A DNA stretch of 64,000 bases. It comes from a bacterium. Its GTDB lineage: Bacteria > Desulfobacterota > Desulfocorpusculales > Desulfocorpusculum. The stretch spans positions 1 to 64,000 of the forward strand of contig JBBFLE010000006.1 in assembly GCA_037481695.1 (NCBI GenBank). Direction: 5' to 3'. Shown in pieces: positions 19,606-29,402 of this stretch (the first letter of the stretch is position 1; each line of letters opens with the position of its first letter). Under the pieces are notes generated by a model. That model was not told the origin of the DNA, made no database searches, and worked only from the letters and a program-made list of their open reading frames with translations. The position numbers and the translations under genes were made by a program.

Positions 19606-22029
19606 ATGGGAGATTTAAGGGACATAAGCATCGAGCAGGAACTTACTCGTTCTTATCTGGACTATGCATTGAGCGTCATAATCGGGAGGGCCATTCCGGA
19701 TGTACGCGACGGGCTCAAGCCTGTGCAAAGGCGGGTTGTTTACGCAATGCACGAGATGGGAAACACCTGGAACAGGCCTTACAAGAAGTCGGCCCGAATC
19801 GTTGGGGATGTGATAGGAAAGTATCATCCCCACGGGGATGCAGCCGTGTACGACTCCATTGTAAGGCTGGCCCAGGATTTCAGCATGCGCTACCCGCTGG
19901 TGGACGGACAAGGCAACTTCGGATCCGTGGATGGGGATCCGCCTGCTGCCATGCGTTATACAGAGGTTAGGCTCAACCGCATTGCCAAGGAGCTCCTAGA
20001 AGACATAGACAAGGAGACAGTGGGCTTTTCCCCCAATTATGACTCCTCCATGAGAGAACCCGATGTTTTGCCCTCTAGGATCCCCAATCTGCTCATAAAC
20101 GGTAGCTCGGGAATAGCCGTGGGAATGGCCACAAACATCCCTCCCCACAACCTGCGGGAAGTGATAGATGCACTGTTGGCCCGCATGGACAATCCATCGG
20201 CAGGCGTGAGCGAGTTGATGCGTTACATTAAGGGGCCTGATTTTCCCACAGGTGGAATAATCCAGGGCAGGTCAGGCATCCTGGATTCATACAAGACAGG
20301 CAGGGGTAGCATAAAGGTCAGGGCAAGAGCCCATGTGGAGCGAAACGAGAGTTCCGAAAAAACTTCCATAGTGGTCACAGAACTGCCTTACCAGGTAAAC
20401 AAGGCCAGGCTTCTGGAACGCATAGGAGAGCTGGTGAAAAATAAGGTGGTGGAGGGTATAGAGGAACTCAGGGACGAGAGCGACAAGGATGGGATGCGCG
20501 TTGTCATAACGCTCAAGAAAAACGAGATAGCCGACGTGGTGCTGGCCAAGCTCTTCAAGCACACTCAGATGGAGGTGAACTTCGGAGTAACCCTCCTGGC
20601 AATAGACAGCGGCATGCCCAAGGTCTTCTCCCTTCCTGAGCTTCTGGACAGGTTCATTCTGTTCCGAAGGGATGTGGTGCTCAGGAGGACCAGGTTTGAG
20701 CTTGCCAGGGCCGAAGAGCACTGTCACCTCCTAGAGGGCCTGAAGCTGGCTCTGGAGAATCTGGATCTGGTCCTGGGAATCATACGCAACTCGGACACGC
20801 CCAAGACAGCTCAGCAAACACTCATGAAAGAGGTGGGGCTGAGCGAGAAACAGGCCCAGGCAATACTGGAGATGCGCCTCCAGCGGCTAACCCGCCTGGA
20901 GAAAGACAAGATCATTTCTGATTACCAGGAGACCAGAAAGCGTATAGAGGATTACAGGTCCATACTTTCCAGCCAGGAGAGAGTGAGAGAAATCATCCGG
21001 AGCGAGCTTCTGGAGATACGCAATCAGTACGGTGACGACAGGCGCACGGAGATATCAGAAGAGGCCGGGGAACTAGATTACGAGGACCTCATAGTTGAAG
21101 AGAGCATGGTTGTGACAATAACCCACAGGGGCTATGTGAAGAGGACCCCGCTTTCCATCTACCGTACTCAGAGAAGGGGTGGAAAGGGTAAGGTGGGCAT
21201 AAGCATGGCCGAAAGTGATTTTGTGGAAGATCTCTTTGTTTCCAGTACCAGAAGCTATCTCTTGGTTTTCACCAACAGCGGAAGGGTGCATTGGCTCAAG
21301 GTGCACGAGGTTCCGGAGGCCAGCCGTGTGGCCAAGGGCAGGCCCATAGTGAATCTGCTTCCTATGCAAGAGGGAGAGCGGGTGGCCACGGTCTTGCCAG
21401 TGAGGGAATTCAAGGAGGGGATGTACATATTGCTGGCCACAAGGGCAGGAGTGGTAAAAAAGGTGGAGATGATGGCTTTCAGCCATCCCAGGGCAGGGGG
21501 TATCCATGCCATGACCCTGGACGAGGGTGATGAACTCATAAGTGCCATACTCACCGATGGCACACAGAGGCTCTTGATGGCTACTAAACGAGGAATGGCG
21601 CTTTTGGTGGAAGAAAGCCAACTCAGACCCATGCAGAGGGCTGCAAGGGGTGTAAGGGGAATCAGGCTCAGGCCAGGAGACCATCTGATTTCCATCAATG
21701 TGGCCCCTTCGGCTCAGGGGGCCTTTGTGACCATCACGGAGAAGGGCTATGGCAAGAGAACACTGGTGAGCCATTACCGGGTCCAGAACAGAGGTGGGAT
21801 AGGGCTTACAAACATAAAGATAACAGAGAAGAACGGGCCTGTGGTGAATGTATTTCCAGCTGGGGATGAGGACAATCTGGTCATCATAACGGACCAGGGT
21901 AAGCTCATAAGAATCAGAGCATCTGAAATAAAGCTGGTGGGCCGTGCAGCAATGGGAGTCAAGGTAATAGACGTGGCCGAGCAGGAGAGAGTAGTGGCGG
22001 TCCAGCGGGTGGCAGACAATGAGGGATAA
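19606..22029 (+). CDS. gyrA: DNA gyrase subunit A
   Basis: 807 residues from the ATG at 19606, which has GGGAG just upstream; a TTG four codons earlier is less likely. The breakage-reunion domain shows [25 protein letters not shown] and the catalytic Tyr in [10 protein letters not shown] (Tyr118). The C-terminal domain carries a GyrA-box, [10 protein letters not shown], and beta-pinwheel repeats, marking it as gyrase rather than topoisomerase IV. It lies 19 bp after gyrB and forms the A2B2 holoenzyme with it. GC content is uniform along the gene, unlike gyrB. Confidence 0.97.
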   Translation: MGDLRDISIEQELTRSYLDYALSVIIGRAIPDVRDGLKPVQRRVVYAMHEMGNTWNRPYKKSARIVGDVIGKYHPHGDAAVYDSIVRLAQDFSMRYPLVDGQGNFGSVDGDPPAAMRYTEVRLNRIAKELLEDIDKETVGFSPNYDSSMREPDVLPSRIPNLLINGSSGIAVGMATNIPPHNLREVIDALLARMDNPSAGVSELMRYIKGPDFPTGGIIQGRSGILDSYKTGRGSIKVRARAHVERNESSEKTSIVVTELPYQVNKARLLERIGELVKNKVVEGIEELRDESDKDGMRVVITLKKNEIADVVLAKLFKHTQMEVNFGVTLLAIDSGMPKVFSLPELLDRFILFRRDVVLRRTRFELARAEEHCHLLEGLKLALENLDLVLGIIRNSDTPKTAQQTLMKEVGLSEKQAQAILEMRLQRLTRLEKDKIISDYQETRKRIEDYRSILSSQERVREIIRSELLEIRNQYGDDRRTEISEEAGELDYEDLIVEESMVVTITHRGYVKRTPLSIYRTQRRGGKGKVGISMAESDFVEDLFVSSTRSYLLVFTNSGRVHWLKVHEVPEASRVAKGRPIVNLLPMQEGERVATVLPVREFKEGMYILLATRAGVVKKVEMMAFSHPRAGGIHAMTLDEGDELISAILTDGTQRLLMATKRGMALLVEESQLRPMQRAARGVRGIRLRPGDHLISINVAPSAQGAFVTITEKGYGKRTLVSHYRVQNRGGIGLTNIKITEKNGPVVNVFPAGDEDNLVIITDQGKLIRIRASEIKLVGRAAMGVKVIDVAEQERVVAVQRVADNEG

Positions 22030-22074
22030 GAGCCAGAGGTCTCAGTGGTCCAACCCACAACACATGGAGGATCA

Positions 22075-23094
22075 ATGCGCTTTGCGGTGGTAGGGGCCGG
22101 AAGTTGGGGCACCACCCTGGCCAATCACCTCTGCGGCTTGGGGCACGAGGTGATCCTTTGGGTTTACGAGGCAGAACTTCTGGAGCAAATGCGTTCTCAG
22201 AGGCTTAACCCCCTTTACCTTCCTGGCGTGCCCTTAGATCCTCGCATGGGCTTGGAGGGGGATCTACTCAAAGCCTGCCAGGGCTCTGATTACATTCTGA
22301 TGGTGGTTCCATCCCACGTGTACAGGCGAGTCCTGGAAAACCTTATGCCCGTTGTGCATGGTTCCAAGGTGATAATTTCAGCCACCAAGGGGATAGAGAA
22401 GGAAACTCTCATGACCATGTCTCAAGTGGTGGGATCAATGGCCGCCCAAGTCCCGTACGCGGTTCTCTCTGGGCCCAGCTTTGCCAAAGAAGTGGCCAGG
22501 GGGCTTCCCACTGCGGTAACAGTTGCCTCCAGATCTCTGGATTTGGCCGTGACCCTCCAAAACCTCCTCTCCTCGGAGCGTTTCCGGGTCTATGCCCACG
22601 ACGACGTCATGGGCACAGAGCTGGGAGGTGCCATCAAGAACGTCATAGCCATCGCCGCTGGCATAAGCGATGGCTTGGGCTTTGGCCTAAATGCAAGAGC
22701 CGCTCTTTTGACCAGAGGCCTCTCCGAGATGATACGCCTGGGAATAAAAATGGGAGCCAACCCTTTGACCTTCGGAGGCCTATCTGGCATAGGGGATCTC
22801 ATCCTCACCTGCACAGGCGATCTGAGCCGCAACCGCACAGTGGGGCTCAGAATAGCAAGAGGGGAAACCCTGGAGCAGATCAGCCGCAGCATGGTGGCAG
22901 TGGCCGAGGGGGTGATGACCACCCTGTCCCTGAGGGAGCTGGCCAGGAGGGAGCAGGTGGACATGCCCATCACAGAGCAGGTCTACCAGGTGCTTTACCA
23001 GGGAAAGGATCCGCAGGAGGCTTTGAGGGATCTTATGAACAGGCCCCTCAAGAGAGAGATTTCCTTTGTTCCGGAAGTCAAGGGAGCAAACTGA
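22075..23094 (+). CDS. gpsA: Glycerol-3-phosphate dehydrogenase [NAD(P)+]
   Basis: 339 residues from the ATG at 22075, which has GGAGG 4 nt upstream; a GTG ten codons earlier extends the frame but lacks a site. The Rossmann motif VVGAGSWGTTLANHL is at the N-terminus, followed by SATKGIEKETL, LSGPSFAKEVARGLP and the catalytic-lysine block GGAIKNVIAIAAGI. It reduces dihydroxyacetone phosphate to sn-glycerol-3-phosphate for phospholipid synthesis. It ends 21 bp from the convergent kinase gene. Confidence 0.96.
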   Translation: MRFAVVGAGSWGTTLANHLCGLGHEVILWVYEAELLEQMRSQRLNPLYLPGVPLDPRMGLEGDLLKACQGSDYILMVVPSHVYRRVLENLMPVVHGSKVIISATKGIEKETLMTMSQVVGSMAAQVPYAVLSGPSFAKEVARGLPTAVTVASRSLDLAVTLQNLLSSERFRVYAHDDVMGTELGGAIKNVIAIAAGISDGLGFGLNARAALLTRGLSEMIRLGIKMGANPLTFGGLSGIGDLILTCTGDLSRNRTVGLRIARGETLEQISRSMVAVAEGVMTTLSLRELARREQVDMPITEQVYQVLYQGKDPQEALRDLMNRPLKREISFVPEVKGAN

Positions 23095-23115
23095 GGAGAC
23101 TTCTCTGGGCAAATC

Positions 23116-24357
23116 TCATCCGTTTGAGCAAGGCACTCTAAGGGTGAAACAGGTATTTCCAGGCTGGCTCTTTACTTGGATCTGGACCCTGTAAGGCTCC
23201 ATGAGCATCTTTACCATGTGCAGCCCGAGTCCGGTTCCCACTGGCCTGCCGCTGTCCTCCGGGGCTTTCTTGGTTGTGAAATAAGGCTCGAAGATCCGCT
23301 CCAGATTTTCCTGTGGTATACCGCAGCCCGTATCTGTCACGGAGATCTCTATCCAGTCCCCTTCCCCTTTGCGGCTTATCACGGTGAGCTTCTTGGTCTT
23401 GCTGTCCCTCATGGCGTCTATGGCGTTTTGGATAAGATTCAAGAATGTCTGGGAAAAATCCGAGTATATGCCTTTCACGGATGGCAGATCCTCTTGGAGA
23501 TGGTACTCTTTTTCCACATTGTGTTTGAAGAAGAGGTCCCCTTCCATGAACTTGAGCTCCTCACGGAGGATGGTGGAGAGGTTGAGAGACTGGTGGTAAT
23601 CGATTTGGTCCTGCCGGCTTTTTTGCATCACATTTCGAATTATGTCGCTTAGCTTGGCCACGTTCTCTATTATGATGTCCGTGTCCCTTAGGTTCTGATC
23701 ATATTCCTGCAGTAGAGCCAGGGTCTGGGCCCGCGCCTCCGGAGTTTGATTGCCCGAGAGGCTCTGGATCCTTGATCTCATCTGCACCAACTTGTCTTTC
23801 ATCAACTCGGCCCTTCCCAAGATGATCAGCAGGGGCGAGCTGAGATTGTGAGCCATTCCCTGGGCCAGCATCCCTATGGAAGAGAGCTTGGAGAGCTGAA
23901 GGATCTGCTTTTGGAGATTCTCCTGTTGTTCCGCCAATCTGCTACTACTTTCCTGGATCTGCCTGAGCATGCGTTGGGAATCAGGGTCGGTCTTTCCCTG
24001 TTCCAGAGCTTTTTTGACCTTTTCCAACAGGGCGAAGCTGTCAAAAGGCTTGGTTACGTAATCAAATGCCCCTACCTTCATGGCCTCAACGGCCGTATCT
24101 ATGGTACCGTAGCCTGTCACCATGATCACAGGCAGGTAGGGATTGTGCTCTTTCATGCGGCGCAAAGCTTCCATACCGTCCATCACAGGCATCTTCATGT
24201 CCATGATTACCAAGCCCACTGAGTCTGTCTTGGCTTTTTCTACCGCTTCTTTACCGTTGGTGGCAAACAGAAGGGGGAAGTGGTCTTTCAGGATCATTCT
24301 CAAAGATTCCCTGGGACCCAGCTCATCGTCCACGATCAAGATGTGAGTTTTCTGCAT
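23116..24357 (-). CDS. Hybrid response regulator / histidine kinase
   Basis: 413 residues from ATG 24357 (upstream GGGTGG); the frame is open to 24429 without a better start. An intact N-terminal receiver has VDDE, phosphoacceptor D53 in IMDMKMPVMDG and K103 in VTKPFDS. A coiled linker leads to the kinase core with H170 in QGMAHNLSSPL, then NAIDAM, DTGCGIP and GTGLGLHMVKM. There is no membrane segment, so it is cytoplasmic and probably takes phosphate from another kinase before signalling onward. It is the last of three adjacent signalling genes whose receiver starts share ESLRMILKD with the next protein, pointing to duplication. Confidence 0.88.
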   Translation of the reverse strand: MQKTHILIVDDELGPRESLRMILKDHFPLLFATNGKEAVEKAKTDSVGLVIMDMKMPVMDGMEALRRMKEHNPYLPVIMVTGYGTIDTAVEAMKVGAFDYVTKPFDSFALLEKVKKALEQGKTDPDSQRMLRQIQESSSRLAEQQENLQKQILQLSKLSSIGMLAQGMAHNLSSPLLIILGRAELMKDKLVQMRSRIQSLSGNQTPEARAQTLALLQEYDQNLRDTDIIIENVAKLSDIIRNVMQKSRQDQIDYHQSLNLSTILREELKFMEGDLFFKHNVEKEYHLQEDLPSVKGIYSDFSQTFLNLIQNAIDAMRDSKTKKLTVISRKGEGDWIEISVTDTGCGIPQENLERIFEPYFTTKKAPEDSGRPVGTGLGLHMVKMLMEPYRVQIQVKSQPGNTCFTLRVPCSNG

Positions 24358-24577
24358 GGATCCACCCCAATGCACACCTGGCCCGAAGCGTGAACCGGGC
24401 CTTGAGCTAAGCCCTATGGCCTGCCCCATCCATATAAGAGGAGCCCCATCGGGCTTCTGAGCATTTACCCCAACAAAGAGTTCCTCTTGTCTTTCCCCTG
24501 CCCGGAGACTTGGAACATCACAACTACGTTCATGATGACCGAGCCCTCAAGAACCGGCTCATTGAGCACTACTGGGG

Positions 24578-26686
24578 CTAGGTCAAGCTCACGTTTTCCT
24601 GTTTTAGACTCGTGTCCAGAGGGATCAGGAGCTTGAATCTGGAGCCTTTTCCAGGTTCTGAGTCCACCTCTATGCGTCCCCCGTGATCCTGGATTATTCT
24701 TTGAGCTATGGGCAGACCAAAGCCCATGCCTTTGACCTTTGTGGTAAAAAAAGGCGAAAAAATCTCCCGTACCTGATCAGCTGCAATACCGCAGCCTGTG
24801 TCCTCCACAAGGATCTCCACCCAATCCCTGCTTGCCAATTCCAGAGTGCCCTGGGTCCTGACCGATCGAAGCACCGGAGGCTTCACCCTCTGAGTGCGGA
24901 GCCTCAACTTGCCCCCATCCGAGCTGGCCTCCAGGCCGTTGTCTAGAATATGGCACAAGGCCTTCTCCAGATGTTCCCTGTCTGCACAGACATAAATGGG
25001 ATCAGAAGCCAGCTGCTTGACCAGCCTGATCTTTTTGGCCTCGATCCACGCGGCCCGGGATTGTATGGCCGACTCCACGATCTGGTTGATATCGTGACGC
25101 ATGGGCCTGCTTTCCCTGGGCATCGCAAATTCCATGAGCCGTTCAGTCATGAGGTTCAACCGGTCGATCTCTCCCATCACCACCGAGAAGAATTGCTCCC
25201 GGAACTCCTGGTCTGTATAACGCTCCGGAAGCAACTGGGCGAAGGTCTTAACAGCCACCAAGGGGTTTCTGATTTCCTGGGCCATGCGATTGGCCAGCAG
25301 GCTCCAGAATCTCAACCTATCTAGATCCCTTGTGCGGGCCTCCAGTTCTTTAGTCTCGCTGAGGTCTGTGAAGACCATGATGGCTCCCCGGATGCGGTTG
25401 GAGTCGTCCCTTAGGGGGGAGGTGCTCACACCCAGGGGGGCCTTGGACATGGGATGGGTCACTTCCCGACGAGAGAAGCTCTCAGCGCCTTCCAGGGTCC
25501 TGAGCAGGAGGTCTGCAAATACAGAGCCCAACTTCTGAACGCTCTTGCCTAGGATTTCCTCCCTGGGAACCCCCAGCATCCGCTCGGCTGCGGGATTGTA
25601 AGTGGTTACCTTGGCTAGGTGATCTATGGCCACCACCCCTGTGCCTATGCTCTTGAGGATGTTCTCATTGTATTTTTTCTGAAGGCAAAGTTCCCTATAG
25701 AGAAGAGAGTTCTCAACAGCCACTGCCGCGTAGTTGCCCACCATGGAGAGCTGTTCCACATCGGAATCGCTGAAAGGCCTTCCGGTTACCTTGTTGCCCA
25801 GGCACAAGATCCCCACCAGTCGGCCCTTGGTGAGCAGAGGAGCTGAGATCTTGGCATCCAAAGCTTCCATCTGCTGGAGTACCAAGGCCCCCTCCCTGGT
25901 GAAGCCCGATAGCTCCACCTCTTCACGTTTCAGGATCTGGTTGTAGCGAAGCAGCCACCCGGGCAGACCCTCTTCCAACCTGAATCCCAGGGTTCTGATC
26001 CTCAGCTCTTCTATGCCCAAAGAAGCCCTTACTCGAAACATGGAACGGGAGGGCTCCAAGAGTAGCACCGCTGCCTTATTGACCTGGAACATCTCGCAGA
26101 TGGCATGGAGCATGAAATCCAAAAGTCTTTCCAGGTCTGTGATGTGAGTAAGGGCCTTGAAGAACTCCTTCAGGGCGAACTGACTCAAGGCTGGATCCCG
26201 CTCCATGTGATACCAACTCAAAGCGGTCATGGGCACGGGAACCTCCTCTCTATAAGGCAAAGGAAAAATCCTGGTACCTCCGTTGGCCTCCACCCTGCTC
26301 TTGAGCAGACGGACCTCCCTTTGCAACCTGGTGCGCTCCAGGGCACGTTTCATGACCCATCTGACCTCCGTGCCCTCAAAAGGCTTGACCAGTACCTCAT
26401 AGCCGGCTTCACCGTCAGTGGCTTCCATAAGATCACGGCCCCTGGCATTGGTGATGAGCACCAGGCAAATATCCTGGGAGATCTGCCGCAGTCTCTCCAG
26501 CAGGCTCAAGCCGTTCATGTCGGGCAGAGTGGGCTCCAAGAGCACGATCTCCACTGGATGTTGGGCAACCATGGCCAGAGCTTCATGCCCGGAACGAGCC
26601 TGTAGGATGGAAAACTCGTCCTTTAGAATCATGCGCAGAGATTCCTGAACAGCTATCTCATGCGAGACGATCAGCACGAAGCTCAT
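24578..26686 (-). CDS. Degenerate sensor kinase: pseudo-receiver, GAF, PAS, HisKA without His, ATPase
   Basis: 702 residues from ATG 26686 (GGAG, spacing 6). Order: receiver-like domain (1-125), GAF (about 170-330), PAS (about 345-445), HisKA, HATPase (DNGLEASS, EDTGCGIAADQ, GMGFGLPIAQRI). The receiver has VSHE instead of VDDE and Glu51 (LLEPTLPDMNG) instead of the phosphoacceptor Asp. The H-box reads RMAQEIRNPL, with Gln470 (codon CAG at 25279-25277) where His is required. The ATPase motifs look intact. It overlaps the upstream kinase gene by 29 nt. It is probably a non-phosphorylating partner or scaffold for the flanking kinases. Confidence 0.85.
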   Translation of the reverse strand: MSFVLIVSHEIAVQESLRMILKDEFSILQARSGHEALAMVAQHPVEIVLLEPTLPDMNGLSLLERLRQISQDICLVLITNARGRDLMEATDGEAGYEVLVKPFEGTEVRWVMKRALERTRLQREVRLLKSRVEANGGTRIFPLPYREEVPVPMTALSWYHMERDPALSQFALKEFFKALTHITDLERLLDFMLHAICEMFQVNKAAVLLLEPSRSMFRVRASLGIEELRIRTLGFRLEEGLPGWLLRYNQILKREEVELSGFTREGALVLQQMEALDAKISAPLLTKGRLVGILCLGNKVTGRPFSDSDVEQLSMVGNYAAVAVENSLLYRELCLQKKYNENILKSIGTGVVAIDHLAKVTTYNPAAERMLGVPREEILGKSVQKLGSVFADLLLRTLEGAESFSRREVTHPMSKAPLGVSTSPLRDDSNRIRGAIMVFTDLSETKELEARTRDLDRLRFWSLLANRMAQEIRNPLVAVKTFAQLLPERYTDQEFREQFFSVVMGEIDRLNLMTERLMEFAMPRESRPMRHDINQIVESAIQSRAAWIEAKKIRLVKQLASDPIYVCADREHLEKALCHILDNGLEASSDGGKLRLRTQRVKPPVLRSVRTQGTLELASRDWVEILVEDTGCGIAADQVREIFSPFFTTKVKGMGFGLPIAQRIIQDHGGRIEVDSEPGKGSRFKLLIPLDTSLKQENVSLT

Positions 26687-29195
26687 GAGAATCTCCAATG
26701 GGTAAAGCAGCCTCGGCCTCCAGCAGTGGGAGGGCTATGGTAAAAACCGCACCTCCACCAGGGCGGTTTTCGGCGTTTATGGAGCCTTTATGCTCCCGTA
26801 CGATGCCGTGTGCTATGGAAAGCCCGAGTCCATGGCCCGTGTCCTTGGTGGTGAAAAAAGGATCGAAGATATGTTTTATGTGGCTTTCGCGAATTCCTGG
26901 ACCATTGTCGGCTATGCGCACATATGCCTCCCGGTCTCCCTGTGTGTATCCCTGGGGAAGCTTAGCAAAAGGAGCGGCTGGTGGCCAGCCCCATCTTTTT
27001 CTGGTTCCAGTGGAGATCTCCAAGGAGGGTTCTTCTTGGGATGATGTGGCCTCCAAGGCATTAAGTAGCACGTTCATAAAGACCTGCTTCAGTTGCTCTG
27101 CATCCGCGAAAACCCAAAGAGGGGTCTCGTAATACTTGGTGGTGATCTTTATTCCTTTCTTGGCCATTTCGCTAGACAGTAGTGCCAGGGTCTGTTCTAT
27201 GGGGTCATGGAGGTCTATGGGCATGGGAATAGGCTTGGGGGGCCTGGCAAAACGAAGGAGCTGCTCCACCAGGGAGTTTATCCTCTCTATCTCCCCTGCA
27301 GCTATGTGAGAAAAGGACTCACGGAACTCCGGATCATCATACTTGATGGGAAGAAGTTGGGCGAAGGTCTTCAAGGAAACCAGAGGATTCTTGATCTCGT
27401 GGGCCATGCCAGCAGCCAAAGTGCCCACAGTGGCAAGGCGCTCTGCCCTTCTAACCTCAGCCTCCAAGAGCTTTATCTCCGTTAGATCTGTGAGAACAGC
27501 TAGGGCACCGATTACCTGGCCCTGGGCATTACGTAATGGAGCTGTGGAGACGCTTAAGACGTTGGCATTGCGGTCCTTTGCCTCAACCTGAAATTCTTGA
27601 TTGCTAACGGGCAGACTCATCTTGACAGTTGAGATGAGCGCGTTCCAAATCGTAAAGGGGAGAACATCAGCTGGTTTGCCAAGAAGGTTCCTACACGGCA
27701 ATGACAGCAGCTGTTCAGTTTTTTTGTTAAACCTTGTCACCACCATATTAGTATCAACTGTCAAAATGCCACAAGTCATCTGCTCAAGTACAATCTCCAT
27801 ATATTCTTTCATCGATAGGATTTCTTCATAGAGAATGGCATTATGTATTGCAACTGCTGCCTGATTACCAAGAGTGGTCAGAAAACTAACGTCATCGCCG
27901 CTAAAAATCTCTCCACTTGTTTTCTCTCCAAGAGCGAGTAAGCCTATCACAGCTCCTTTTGTTACCAGTGGAACTACTACCGATGCGTTGAGGACATCGA
28001 AGTGTTTCTTATAATCGTAATACTCTTTCTGACCGAGTTTAGAGCGAAGTTCGTATTCTATCAAAATGACACTATCTTCATTGAATGCCTCAAAAAAGAA
28101 ATTACAACTCCGTTTTACCCCTTCGTCCGGGGCAAAAATTACCTCGCCGTTTCGCCATAGAAACAACTGACAAGTCCTCGTACGCAGCAACCTCTCCAAC
28201 CCTTTGACAAGGAATTCTCTCAACCCTTCCAGTTCATAGTGAACAGCCATACTCTTACTGAATTCTCTGAGATCCCGCTTATAATTGTAATGTCCAGAAA
28301 AAATATAACTGTCTATTATCCTTTCAGATGCAGAGTTAACCAACGGCAGGAGGAAAGCTCCTATCAAAGCTATAAGGAAGGATCCCATTACTTTTTCAAG
28401 TGGCTCTTGGGTTGCAAGTCTTGGAGATAGTAGAAAGATAGCTGGATAGAAAAACAGAGTTAACAGTAAGACCTCGCAGCCGAAAATGGTAAGCCGTCTT
28501 AGAACAACTTTAACATCTAAGAATCGATATCTAATTATTGAGTATGCAATAAAAAGAGCCAATATTGCTGTCAACGAAGGGGCGACCCCTGGAAGTGGTC
28601 TGGTTCCTAAAATAAAAGGAAGGATTAGTTGAAGTGTAGCTGCACCAATTCCTACCGAAGAAAACCCTATAAGGATCATTTTGAGTTGGGCTCGCTCTAG
28701 CGGATCGTTTACGTGACGAAGGCTTGATAAAGGCGTAAGCAAGCAAAAGACTGTATATGCCGTAAGAACTGCCGCATACACTGGGTGAAGAGGGCCGTAA
28801 ATCGGAGCGGGTCCTCGCTGGGTAAGAATAACGCTCTTTTGCACTAATTCTGTGAGCGCTAAAGGGAATATCACGCCAGCAGGAATTATAATGAGTGGCA
28901 GAGAATACCTTTTCTTGAGGAATGGATGGAGTACGGGGAAATTCATAAAAAAAATGAAAACGAGAACAAATGGTGGTATTCCGAAAGCAAAGGCGAGTCG
29001 CCCAATTTTTTCGACAAGTAAGGGGTTTTGAACCGTGTTGACCAAAATATTCATAAGGATCCATATAGATAATGATAGGCATACAAAGAAAAAAAGAAGG
29101 TTGGTCTTTTTTCGGGGATTTGTGAAGAGTACAACTATTCCCAAAAATAATATCGTTAAGAAAGATATGACTAAAAGACTAATGGGGGCAACCAC
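26658..29195 (-). CDS. Membrane histidine kinase (7TM-type N-terminus, GAF, PAS, HisKA, HATPase)
   Basis: 845 residues from a GTG with AGGAG about 9 nt upstream. About seven to eight membrane helices fill residues 1-290, GAF lies at 315-455, PAS at 465-575 and the kinase core after 585 with phosphoacceptor H599 in GMAHEIKNPL, then LLNALEATS, IADNGPGIRE and GHGLGLSIAHG. It resembles kinases with the 7TM N-terminal region. The 5' two-thirds is AT-rich (28501-28560 has 17 G/C in 60) while the 3' third is native (26701-26760 has 36 of 60), with the step near 27600, inside PAS. It is the likely catalytically active partner of the dead kinase that follows. Confidence 0.87.
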   Translation of the reverse strand: MVAPISLLVISFLTILFLGIVVLFTNPRKKTNLLFFFVCLSLSIWILMNILVNTVQNPLLVEKIGRLAFAFGIPPFVLVFIFFMNFPVLHPFLKKRYSLPLIIIPAGVIFPLALTELVQKSVILTQRGPAPIYGPLHPVYAAVLTAYTVFCLLTPLSSLRHVNDPLERAQLKMILIGFSSVGIGAATLQLILPFILGTRPLPGVAPSLTAILALFIAYSIIRYRFLDVKVVLRRLTIFGCEVLLLTLFFYPAIFLLSPRLATQEPLEKVMGSFLIALIGAFLLPLVNSASERIIDSYIFSGHYNYKRDLREFSKSMAVHYELEGLREFLVKGLERLLRTRTCQLFLWRNGEVIFAPDEGVKRSCNFFFEAFNEDSVILIEYELRSKLGQKEYYDYKKHFDVLNASVVVPLVTKGAVIGLLALGEKTSGEIFSGDDVSFLTTLGNQAAVAIHNAILYEEILSMKEYMEIVLEQMTCGILTVDTNMVVTRFNKKTEQLLSLPCRNLLGKPADVLPFTIWNALISTVKMSLPVSNQEFQVEAKDRNANVLSVSTAPLRNAQGQVIGALAVLTDLTEIKLLEAEVRRAERLATVGTLAAGMAHEIKNPLVSLKTFAQLLPIKYDDPEFRESFSHIAAGEIERINSLVEQLLRFARPPKPIPMPIDLHDPIEQTLALLSSEMAKKGIKITTKYYETPLWVFADAEQLKQVFMNVLLNALEATSSQEEPSLEISTGTRKRWGWPPAAPFAKLPQGYTQGDREAYVRIADNGPGIRESHIKHIFDPFFTTKDTGHGLGLSIAHGIVREHKGSINAENRPGGGAVFTIALPLLEAEAALPIGDSHELRADRLA

Positions 29196-29402
29196 CCGTT
29201 GATCTCCTGTTGGATAAACGTTTCGTTGTGAAGGGCACTCGAGCTGGCGACTTGGTATAGCCTTTTAGCTATGGAAAACGTAAACGAAGCTTGCTGAGAC
29301 ACGAAAGAATAGGATTTCCCGAAGGCAAGAAGTTGAGCCTCACGAAACTTGATGGGATTCAGACCGGAATGGATGTCCATCAAATCTAGACCCGAATCAA
29401 GA

